12,061 bases of DNA from assembly GCA_023390155.1 (NCBI GenBank), contig JAEWDJ010000317.1, positions 1 through 12,061 on the forward strand. Direction: 5' to 3'. A program made the translations under genes and the position numbers. The notes beneath the pieces were generated by a model. The model saw only the letters and a list, made by a program, of their open reading frames with translations, had not been told where the DNA came from and ran no database searches. This document shows positions 1 through 5,100 of this stretch, piece by piece. Every line of letters starts with the position of its first letter. The first letter of the stretch is position 1. This stretch comes from Actinomycetes bacterium (lineage in GTDB: Bacteria > Actinomycetota > Actinomycetes > Actinomycetales > Microbacteriaceae).

Positions 1-1
1 G

Positions 2-127
2 ATCCGCGTCATCGACGCCCTGCAGACCACGGCGGGGCGCGCGACCAGGATCAAGGCCGCGCTCATTCCTGTGTCCTTGCTGCCAGCCGTCTGGCCGTCC
101 GCCGCGATCACCGGGAGACCCGCGTAA
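2..127 (+). CDS. C-terminal end of an unidentified protein (partial)
   Basis: An open frame enters from the left edge in frame 2 and stops at TAA 125-127, giving about 41 residues that begin IRVIDALQTTAGR and end AAITGRPA. Nearly all its codons end in G or C, as in the clear genes of this window, which favours it over the other five frames. The sequence contains no motif I recognise. In related genomes coaD often lies upstream of the DUF177-rpmF pair, but this tail does not look like a CoaD C-terminus, so I give no function. It could also be a chance open frame, because high GC alone produces such frames. Confidence 0.35.
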   Translation: MRVIDALQTTAGRATRIKAALIPVSLLPAVWPSAAITGRPA

Positions 128-130
128 ACT
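125..130 (+). promoter_or_regulatory. -10 box TAAACT of a probable leaderless promoter
   Basis: TAAACT fits the actinobacterial TANNNT -10 pattern and ends 8 nt before the GTG at 139. Transcription would start at about 137-139, leaving almost no 5' leader. No Shine-Dalgarno sequence precedes the GTG, which agrees with leaderless translation. No good -35 element is visible at the expected distance, near 102-107. The box also contains the TAA stop of the upstream frame. Confidence 0.45.
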
Positions 131-138
131 AGCCGACC

Positions 139-723
139 GTGACCACGTTCAGAAGCACCCCGTACACCGTCGGCGTGTACGACCTCATGCGCCGTCCGGG
201 CGAGATGAAGGAGCAGCGGCTCAGCATCCCTGTGCCCGAGAGACTGGGGGAGGGACTGCTCTCCGTCCCGGAGGGCGCGACCATCGACGTCGACCTCCGG
301 ATGGAGTCGATGCACGAGGGTATCCTCGTCACCGCCGACGCCCAGACGACCGCGACCGGCGTCTGCGGGCGGTGCCTGATCGACATCGAGCGGCCTGTCC
401 AAGTCTATTTCCAGGAACTTTTCGCGTATCCTGCTGAGGAAGCTTTCGATTATGAGGTTCACGACGACCACGTGGATCTTGAACCTCTGATCAGGGATGC
501 GGTGGTGCTGGCACTGCCGTTCCAGCCGGTGTGCCGGCCGGACTGCCCGGGTCTCGACCCAGAGACCGGGGAGAGGCTGGCGGATCTACCGGAGCGTGAG
601 CCCGAGCAGACCATCGATCCTCGCTGGTCCGCGCTCGAGGGTTTCCAGGCTTCCGACACCGAATCCACAAGCACAATGTCCACCCCTACTGGCCCGGCGA
701 CCGGGTCCGGAGAAGAGAGTTAG
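139..723 (+). CDS. DUF177 / YceD family protein, 50S biogenesis-linked
   Basis: This 194-residue protein matches the DUF177 (YceD) family, small cytoplasmic proteins that nearly always precede rpmF and are linked to 23S rRNA accumulation and large-subunit assembly. Two cysteine pairs are visible: C76-x2-C79 in GVCGRCL and C132-x3-C136 in VCRPDCPG. They probably bind a metal, as proposed for the family. Between them lies an acidic segment rich in D, E and H (about 97-115). The last 25 residues are Ser/Thr/Gly-rich and probably disordered. The GTG start at 139 has no Shine-Dalgarno and sits just after a -10 box. The stop is 2 nt before rpmF, so the two are cotranscribed. The family call is firm; the molecular role is not settled. 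Confidence 0.9.
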   Translation: MTTFRSTPYTVGVYDLMRRPGEMKEQRLSIPVPERLGEGLLSVPEGATIDVDLRMESMHEGILVTADAQTTATGVCGRCLIDIERPVQVYFQELFAYPAEEAFDYEVHDDHVDLEPLIRDAVVLALPFQPVCRPDCPGLDPETGERLADLPEREPEQTIDPRWSALEGFQASDTESTSTMSTPTGPATGSGEES

Positions 724-725
724 TC

Positions 726-929
726 ATGGCCGTTCCGAAGCGGAAGCAGTCTCGCGCCAACACGCACGCCCGTCGTTCGCAGTGGAAGGCCGAGGTCCCC
801 ACGCTCGTCAAGACCATCGAGAACGGCAAGGTCACCTACAGCCTGCCGCACCGCGCCAAGGTCGTCGAGGACTCCGCGGGCACCGCGCTCTTCCTCGAGT
901 ACAAGGGCCGCAAGGTCGCCGACGTCTGA
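726..929 (+). CDS. rpmF: 50S ribosomal protein L32, zinc-independent (cysteine-free) form
   Basis: The 67-residue product begins [20 protein letters not shown], the diagnostic N-terminus of bL32, a large-subunit protein. Most L32 proteins carry four cysteines that bind zinc. This one has none: the C-terminal half ([15 protein letters not shown] onward) keeps the PHR core but lacks the flanking CxxC pairs. It is therefore the C-minus type, which works without zinc. The length is normal for this type. ATG at 726 is preceded by GAGAG at 715-719 with 6 nt spacing and follows the DUF177 stop by 2 nt, so the genes are probably translationally coupled. Confidence 0.97.
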   Translation: MAVPKRKQSRANTHARRSQWKAEVPTLVKTIENGKVTYSLPHRAKVVEDSAGTALFLEYKGRKVADV

Positions 930-930
930 T

Positions 931-948
931 CTGACCCAGAAGGGTCGG
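931..948 (+). promoter_or_regulatory. Hairpin between rpmF and rnc, next to the rnc ribosome binding site
   Basis: CTGACCC (931-937) pairs with GGGTCGG (942-948), giving 7 bp with one G-U pair around the tetraloop AGAA. The right arm contains part of the only purine-rich stretch (GGTCGGTG, 943-950) upstream of the rnc ATG at 958. Folding could therefore limit ribosome access to rnc. RNase III autoregulates its own mRNA in E. coli and Streptomyces, but this stem is shorter than a usual RNase III substrate, so a role here is only a possibility. Confidence 0.4.
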
Positions 949-957
949 TGACTCTGT

Positions 958-1671
958 ATGGTCGGCGAGAACACTGACCGAACCGCACTCATCGAGAAGC
1001 TCGGGGTCGACATCGACCCCGAGCTTCTCGGGCTTGCGCTGACACACCGCTCGTACGCGTACGAGCACGGCGGCATCCCGAACAACGAGCGCCTCGAGTT
1101 CCTCGGCGACTCGATCCTCGGCCAGGCCGTCACGGTGAAGCTCTTCCGGGAGAACCCGGACCTCGACGAGGGCGAGCTCGCGAAGCGCCGGGCCAGCCTC
1201 GTCAGCTCCGTCGCGCTGGCCGAGGTGGCCCGCGGCATCGGCCTGGGCGAGTACCTCCTGCTCGGGCGCGGCGAGAACCAGAGCGGCGGCCGCGAGAAGG
1301 CCTCCATCCTGGCGGACACGGTCGAGGCCATCATCGGCGCCGCCTACCTCGACGCCGGGGGAGCGGAGGCCACGGCCCTCGTGCTCCGGCTGATCGAGCC
1401 GTTGCTCGGCGACCCCGACCGCTTCGGCGCGGCCATGGACCCGAAGACCAGCCTGCAGGAGGCGGCCGCCCACCGCGGCGCCGGCCTGCCCGTATACACG
1501 GTCACCAGCACCGGCCCCGACCACTCCAAGATCTTCCACGCGTCGGTCTCCGTCGGCGAGCTGGTCACCGCCGACGGCGAGGGCACGAGCAAGAAGCAGG
1601 CCGAGATGGCCGCCGCGCTGAACGCCTGGACCGAGCTCACGAGACGAAGTGCCCGAGCTTCCCGAGGTTGA
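958..1671 (+). CDS. rnc: Ribonuclease III
   Basis: RNase III cleaves double-stranded RNA, notably in rRNA precursor maturation and mRNA turnover, and acts as a cytoplasmic dimer. The 237-residue length is typical. The signature NERLEFLGDS lies at 43-52, with metal ligands E44, E47 and D51. The second acidic pair is D120 and E123 in ADTVEAIIGA, so the catalytic set is complete. A double-stranded RNA binding domain fills about 160-230 (DPKTSLQEAA to the KKQAEMAAA helix). ATG 958 was chosen because the conserved domain begins soon after it and no better upstream start exists. It follows rpmF by 28 nt and overlaps mutM by 23 nt, so all belong to one transcript. Confidence 0.97.
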   Translation: MVGENTDRTALIEKLGVDIDPELLGLALTHRSYAYEHGGIPNNERLEFLGDSILGQAVTVKLFRENPDLDEGELAKRRASLVSSVALAEVARGIGLGEYLLLGRGENQSGGREKASILADTVEAIIGAAYLDAGGAEATALVLRLIEPLLGDPDRFGAAMDPKTSLQEAAAHRGAGLPVYTVTSTGPDHSKIFHASVSVGELVTADGEGTSKKQAEMAAALNAWTELTRRSARASRG

Positions 1672-2560
1672 GGTCGTCCGCGCCGGACTCGCTCCCGCGG
1701 TCACCGGCGCGACCATCCTCGGCGTGGAGGTCCTCGAGCCGCGCTCGCTCAAACGGCACGACCCGCTCGCGGGGGAGTTCGAGGCGCTGCTCACCGGCCG
1801 GGTGATGGGCGTCCCCGTCCGCCGCGGCAAGTTCCTCTGGATCCCGCTCGACGGCGAACCGCGCCGCGCCATCGTCGCGCATCTCGGCATGAGCGGTCAG
1901 ATCCTGCTCCGCGACCCCGGCGCCGTCGAGGCCGGGCTCCTCCGCATCCGCCTCCACATCGAGGCCGCCCCGCAGGCGGACGGCTCACGCCGCGAGCTCT
2001 GGGTGCACTTCGTCGACCAGCGCATCTTCGGCTCCATGGCCGTGGACGCCCTCATCCCCACGCCCGACGGCGCCCCCGGCGGCCGGGGGACCGACGAGCC
2101 GCGGATCCCCACCCAGGTCGCCCACATCGCCCGCGACCCCCTCGACCCCGCCTTCGACGACCGCGCCTTCGCCGCAGCCCTCGCCCGCAAGAACACCGGC
2201 ATCAAGCGCGCCCTCCTCGACCAGACCCTCGTCAGCGGCATCGGCAACATCTACGCGGACGAGGCTCTCTGGGCCGCCCGCATCCACTACGAGCAGCCCG
2301 CCTCCTCCCTCAGCACCGCGAAGGTACGCACCCTCCTCGCCGAGATCCGGCACGTCCTCGACAAGGCGCTGGCCGAGGGCGGAACCAGCTTCGACGCGCA
2401 GTACGTCAACGTCAACGGCAACTCCGGCTACTTCGCCCACTCCCTCAACGCCTACGGCCAGCAGGGCAAGCCGTGCCCCCGCTGCGGGACCCCGATCGTG
2501 CGGGAACGGTTCATGAACCGGTCGTCGCACTTCTGCCCGCGGTGCCAGCGGGTGCGGTGA
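1649..2560 (+). CDS. mutM: Formamidopyrimidine-DNA glycosylase (Fpg), bifunctional glycosylase/AP lyase
   Basis: Fpg removes oxidised purines such as 8-oxoguanine from DNA and cleaves the strand by beta/delta elimination. The start is fixed by the catalytic N-terminus: GTG 1649 gives MPELPEVEVV, where P2 becomes the nucleophile after Met removal and E3 is the partner acid. K61 (RRGKFLW), the HLGMSGQ loop (78-84) and the helix-two-turn-helix segment near TLVSGIGNIYADEALW follow in normal order. The C-terminal zinc finger is intact, C276-x2-C279-x16-C296-x2-C299, with the active-site arginine R291 in MNRSSHFC. At 303 residues it is longer than E. coli Fpg because of a Gly/Pro-rich insert near 136-150, common in actinobacteria. 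It overlaps the end of rnc by 23 nt in another frame and has only a weak Shine-Dalgarno, so coupling to rnc is likely. Confidence 0.97.
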   Translation: MPELPEVEVVRAGLAPAVTGATILGVEVLEPRSLKRHDPLAGEFEALLTGRVMGVPVRRGKFLWIPLDGEPRRAIVAHLGMSGQILLRDPGAVEAGLLRIRLHIEAAPQADGSRRELWVHFVDQRIFGSMAVDALIPTPDGAPGGRGTDEPRIPTQVAHIARDPLDPAFDDRAFAAALARKNTGIKRALLDQTLVSGIGNIYADEALWAARIHYEQPASSLSTAKVRTLLAEIRHVLDKALAEGGTSFDAQYVNVNGNSGYFAHSLNAYGQQGKPCPRCGTPIVRERFMNRSSHFCPRCQRVR

Positions 2561-2590
2561 GGGCGTCTGCCCGCTCGGTTTCGACACGTC

Positions 2591-2634
2591 TGAGTGCAGG
2601 AATGTGAGCTAGGCGTATAATTGCTGCATGAGTG
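2591..2634 (+). repeat. Short repeats flanking the XRE promoter, candidate operator
   Basis: TGAGTG occurs at 2591-2596 and again at 2629-2634. TGCAG (2595-2599) is mirrored by CTGCA (2624-2628). Both pairs bracket the -10 box at 2616-2621. XRE antitoxin-type regulators commonly repress their own promoters through paired sites placed like this. The repeats are only 5-6 nt and could be chance. Confidence 0.25.
2616..2621 (+). promoter_or_regulatory. Consensus -10 box TATAAT, leaderless promoter of the XRE gene
   Basis: A perfect TATAAT sits 6 nt before the ATG at 2628. The predicted transcription start, 7 nt after the box, falls on the A of that ATG, so the mRNA should be leaderless. No Shine-Dalgarno is present. 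The -35 region at 2593-2598 (AGTGCA) is poor. Such a strong -10 box shows that the two-gene unit has its own promoter and does not rely on the rnc-mutM transcript. Confidence 0.65.
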
Positions 2635-3209
2635 ATCTGATTCGCACCGCGCGCAAGCGCGCCGGTCTCACCGGCGGGCAGCTGGGTGAGCGGCTCGGCA
2701 TCACTGCCGGAGCCGTCTCGCGCATGGAGCGGTCCGAACGCGAGGGGGCCATCCAGCTCGACACACTGCGGCGGGCGCTCGATGCGATGGGACAGAACCT
2801 CCAGCTCGACGCTCAGCCGGACAGCCCGTACGCGGGATTCACCCCGGCGAGCGTGACCGACGAGATCAACAGGGCGATCGACGCCGACGAGCCCGAGACC
2901 GCCCTCCGGATGCTCACCCACGCATTGTCGATGCTCACGCACCACCGCGACCGGTTCACCCAGGCCGATCTCGAGCGGCGGCCGTCCGAGATCGGCGACC
3001 CGCGCTGGGAGCAGCTGTTCCGGGCGCTCTACGCCGATGCCCTGCCAGGCCGGCAACGACCGAGCTGGGCCGAGCCTGAGCGGCTGGATCGTCGCTGGTA
3101 CGTGTTCGGCGACTACGAGTCCCTGCGACGCCGGGCCCAGGAGACCACGCCGGAGGGGCTCCGGAAGCTGAACATCATGCTCGACGAGCGATCGCTGACC
3201 CGGGCATGA
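2628..3209 (+). CDS. XRE-family helix-turn-helix DNA-binding protein, antitoxin-like
   Basis: The 193-residue product has an N-terminal Cro/C1-type helix-turn-helix at about 4-58 (IRTARKRAGLTGGQLGERLG, then ITAGAVSRMERSE as the recognition region). The rest, about 65-193, is an alpha-rich segment that I do not assign to a known domain, containing PSWAEPERLDRRWY and EGLRKLNIMLDER. It should bind DNA and probably autoregulates from the promoter at its start codon. Its stop overlaps the next gene's ATG in an ATGA, so the two proteins are made together. An XRE protein followed by a nucleotidyltransferase resembles toxin-antitoxin-like pairs in which the HTH protein controls the operon and may neutralise the partner. 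The domain call is firm; the antitoxin role is inference. Confidence 0.85.
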   Translation: MSDLIRTARKRAGLTGGQLGERLGITAGAVSRMERSEREGAIQLDTLRRALDAMGQNLQLDAQPDSPYAGFTPASVTDEINRAIDADEPETALRMLTHALSMLTHHRDRFTQADLERRPSEIGDPRWEQLFRALYADALPGRQRPSWAEPERLDRRWYVFGDYESLRRRAQETTPEGLRKLNIMLDERSLTRA

Positions 3210-3760
3210 GCGGTGGCCTGCGGCTCACGCCCGAGGAGGTGAAGGCGCTCGTCGATGAACTCGAGCGGCGGCTCGAGGAGCGCGGTGTGCCCGCGTCCAT
3301 CCTCATCTTCGGGGGCGCCGCGATGGCGCTGCGCTTCCCCGACGATCCCGATGTCCGCACGACGAGCGATATCGACGCCGCATACGAGCCGATCGCCGAG
3401 GTGGACGAGGTCGTCGCGGAGATGGCGCGCGACTTCGATCTGCCCGACCGCTGGCTGAACGCGTCCGGGAAGCCCTGGAATGTGGTGCGGCCCTCGGGTG
3501 CAACCGTCACCGTCGCCGACGGGGAGGAGCTCATCGCGATGAAACTTGCCGCGGGCCGCGCGCAGGACATGGCCGACCTCCGGATCGCTGCGCGCAATCT
3601 GCAGATCCGCCACGCGGGTGAGCTCGTTGACATCGCCTACCGGCTCTACGGAGAGGACTCTCCAGCGCTCAGCGACGGCCGAGAGTCGTACGAGCTGTTC
3701 GCCGAGGACGTACTGAAGCCCAGACGGTCCCGAGGGCACAGGCGCGCACAGGCCGAGTGA
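3206..3760 (+). CDS. DUF6036-like nucleotidyltransferase, possible toxin or effector partner
   Basis: This 184-residue protein shows a minimal nucleotidyltransferase core: IFGGAAMAL with G36-G37, then TTSDIDA with the acidic pair D55 and D57, then a helix MKLAAGRAQDMADL with K113, R118, D121 and D124. The same pattern occurs in DUF6036 and AbiEii-type (type IV toxin) nucleotidyltransferases, which transfer nucleotides to RNA or protein targets. The substrate here is unknown. The ATG lies in an ATGA overlap with the XRE gene and has no strong Shine-Dalgarno, so translation is probably coupled. The basic C-terminal tail (KPRRSRGHRRAQAE) could contact nucleic acid. Codon use looks slightly less GC-biased than in rnc or mutM, weakly hinting at acquisition. 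A non-toxic housekeeping role cannot be excluded. Confidence 0.75.
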   Translation: MSGGLRLTPEEVKALVDELERRLEERGVPASILIFGGAAMALRFPDDPDVRTTSDIDAAYEPIAEVDEVVAEMARDFDLPDRWLNASGKPWNVVRPSGATVTVADGEELIAMKLAAGRAQDMADLRIAARNLQIRHAGELVDIAYRLYGEDSPALSDGRESYELFAEDVLKPRRSRGHRRAQAE

Positions 3761-3790
3761 CCGAGCGCGGAGTCCGCCAGCGGTTCCCCC

Positions 3791-4861
3791 TCACCCGATC
3801 CGCTTCTGCCACGTCCCCGTCAGCGCGTGGGGCCGGAAGCCGAACGCCCGGTTGATGGCGAGCATGGGGGTGTTCTCGTCGGCGTTCCAGGTGAGCAGGC
3901 GCTGGATGTGCGGGGCGTGGTGGGCGAGTTCGTGGATGTTGTGGAGCTTGACGAGGGTGCCGAGGCGGTGGCCGCGGTGGGCGGCGGTGACCAGGGTGTC
4001 GTACTGTTCGGCCTTGTCGCCGTCTGCGGGGACGGCGATCTCGGTGTAGGCGGCGAGGTCGCCGGTGGCATCGTGCTGGGCCACCGTCACGAGGAGGGGT
4101 TCGCCGCGGGCGGCGAGCTCGCGTTCCTGGGCGCGGACGCGGTCGCCGGTCCACGCCTCGCGGTCGAGGGCGATGCCGCTCTGGGGCACGTCGACGACCA
4201 TGCGCTCCTTGAGCGCGGCGAAGGCGTCGAGCAGGTGGTCGGGCGCCGAGCCGAACCAGGAGACGACCCGGTAGCCGTCGGCCGTCGCGGCGGTGCTGGC
4301 GAGCGCGACCTCCCGCACGGAGGGCAGGGGGAGCGCGAGCTCGCTCGAGCGCTCGATCTGGCCGAGGCGGTAGCCGTGGCGGAGGGCGAAGCGCACGCCG
4401 GGGTGGTCGGCGGGGAGACCGGAGGAGCCGGCGGGGGCGCGCACCCAGGACGCCTCCTCGGGCAGGGAGTGGACGGGATGCTCGGTGTACGTGCTCACGA
4501 CGGTGCGGCCGCCCTCGGCGGCCAGCTCCTCACCCGCGGCCAGCAGCGCGGACCCGATGCCCCGGCCACGGAGGGCGGGCACGACGTCGAGCAGGAGGGA
4601 GACGGTCTCGGCGTCCTCGTCGAGCGGGAAGTCGGCCTCCACCCGACCCACGATGGCGCCCTCCTCGACGGCGACCAGCAGGATCTTCTCGTGGTAGTCC
4701 TGCGCGCGCAGTCCGGCGAGCGCCTCCTCCGCGGTCTCGACGAAGTCGTCGTCGCCCCACAGGTCGACGACGATGCCGTTCAGCACGCCGACGAGCTCCT
4801 CGAAGGCGGCGGAGTCGGGGGTGCCGAGGCGTTCGGGAGGCGCGAGCCGTCGGATCTCCAG
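3791..4861 (-). CDS. Tandem-domain GNAT family N-acetyltransferase
   Basis: Read from a CTG codon at 4861, this gives 356 residues starting MEIRRLAPPERLG. Two GNAT folds follow each other. The first (about 1-165) has the acetyl-CoA loop VVPALRGRGIGSALL with R98, G99, R100, G101 and G103. The second (about 195-356) has a weaker loop, TAAHRGHRLGTLVK (292-305), and the motif-B-like NADENTPMLAINRAFGFRP (326-344). Actinobacteria carry many such double GNATs; mycothiol synthase MshD has this layout but differs in sequence, so the substrate is unknown. An in-frame TGA lies three codons before the CTG. The CTG has GGAGG 9 nt upstream, and EIRRL is the usual first strand of these proteins. A later GTG at 4786 (331 residues) is the conventional alternative. 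The gene converges on the nucleotidyltransferase gene with a 30-nt gap and diverges from the liv operon. Confidence 0.85.
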   Translation of the reverse strand: MEIRRLAPPERLGTPDSAAFEELVGVLNGIVVDLWGDDDFVETAEEALAGLRAQDYHEKILLVAVEEGAIVGRVEADFPLDEDAETVSLLLDVVPALRGRGIGSALLAAGEELAAEGGRTVVSTYTEHPVHSLPEEASWVRAPAGSSGLPADHPGVRFALRHGYRLGQIERSSELALPLPSVREVALASTAATADGYRVVSWFGSAPDHLLDAFAALKERMVVDVPQSGIALDREAWTGDRVRAQERELAARGEPLLVTVAQHDATGDLAAYTEIAVPADGDKAEQYDTLVTAAHRGHRLGTLVKLHNIHELAHHAPHIQRLLTWNADENTPMLAINRAFGFRPHALTGTWQKRIG

Positions 4862-4874
4862 CGTCCATCACCTC

Positions 4875-4893
4875 CCCCGGGACTCGTCCGGGG
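4875..4893 (-). promoter_or_regulatory. Hairpin in the 5' leader of the GNAT gene
   Basis: CCCCGG (4875-4880) and CCGGGG (4888-4893) form a 6-bp all-G/C stem with a 7-nt loop. On the - strand it lies inside the predicted leader of about 50 nt and directly abuts the purine-rich Shine-Dalgarno (GGAGG) of the GNAT gene. It could modulate translation, but it may simply reflect the high GC content. Confidence 0.3.
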
Positions 4894-4919
4894 CGCCGTC
4901 GCCCGGACCGGAATCACTC

Positions 4920-4948
4920 AGCCTAATGCGGCCCGAGCCGCGTGTGAA
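4920..4948 (-). promoter_or_regulatory. Promoter of the GNAT gene: TTCACA - 17 nt - TAGGCT
   Basis: On the - strand a -35 element TTCACA (one mismatch from TTGACA; + strand 4943-4948) is followed after exactly 17 nt by the -10 element TAGGCT (+ strand 4920-4925). Transcription would start near 4913, about 52 nt before the CTG start codon at 4861. This is the best-formed two-element promoter in the window, probably read by the housekeeping sigma factor. It is divergent from the liv promoter about 75 bp away. Confidence 0.55.
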
Positions 4949-4999
4949 GATCGTCGACCGGTTTGGTTTCGATCGTGTAAATCCCGGGCATCCACTTGG

Positions 5000-5027
5000 T
5001 TGCAAAAGCTTGCACAGCATGTAGTCT
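5000..5027 (+). promoter_or_regulatory. Candidate liv operon promoter: TTGCAA - 16 nt - TAGTCT
   Basis: TTGCAA (5000-5005) and TAGTCT (5022-5027) are spaced by 16 nt and lie upstream of the binding-protein ATG at 5101. Transcription would start at about 5034, leaving a leader of roughly 67 nt that contains the hairpins noted below. Other A/T-rich hexamers nearby, such as CATATT at 5035-5040, could serve instead, so the exact start is uncertain. Confidence 0.4.
5001..5014 (+). promoter_or_regulatory. Operator-like 14-mer TGCAAAAGCTTGCA over the -35 box
   Basis: Arms TGCAA and TTGCA form a perfect inverted repeat around AAGC. The 14-mer matches the general LacI/GalR-family operator pattern (cre-like TGWAARCGYTWNCW) at 12 of 14 positions by my count; the third base and the central C differ. 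Because it covers the proposed -35 box, a bound repressor would block liv transcription. No regulator gene lies beside it in this window. Confidence 0.35.
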
Positions 5028-5047
5028 CAGCACACATATTCGTGGTG

Positions 5048-5089
5048 CGACGTGGCAACTACGCCACGTTCGTGACGGATTTCACGTCG
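5048..5089 (+). promoter_or_regulatory. liv leader with mutually exclusive stems
   Basis: ACGTGGC (5050-5056) pairs perfectly with GCCACGT (5063-5069) around a 6-nt loop, and CGTGA (5071-5075) pairs with TCACG (5082-5086). Alternatively CGACGTG (5048-5054) pairs perfectly with CACGTCG (5083-5089), which excludes both of those stems and reaches the first base of the Shine-Dalgarno GAGAGG (5089-5094). Such alternative folds are typical of attenuators or protein-responsive leaders. I recognise no known riboswitch class. The repeats could instead be DNA sites for a dimeric regulator. Confidence 0.35.
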
Positions 5090-5100
5090 AGAGGCAGAAG

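Noticed and set aside
832..1890. 352-codon - strand open frame across rnc and the mutM start
   Set aside because: It spans two verified + strand genes and has no motif of its own.
3761..3790. Possible shared terminator between the converging nucleotidyltransferase and GNAT genes
   Set aside because: Only a GCGGA/TCCGC match with an unusable 1-nt loop is present; no credible hairpin in the 30-nt gap.
4996..5100. Upstream TTG start for the binding protein
   Set aside because: It would bury the lipoprotein signal peptide behind 35 residues and lies in the promoter region; ATG 5101 has the ribosome binding site.
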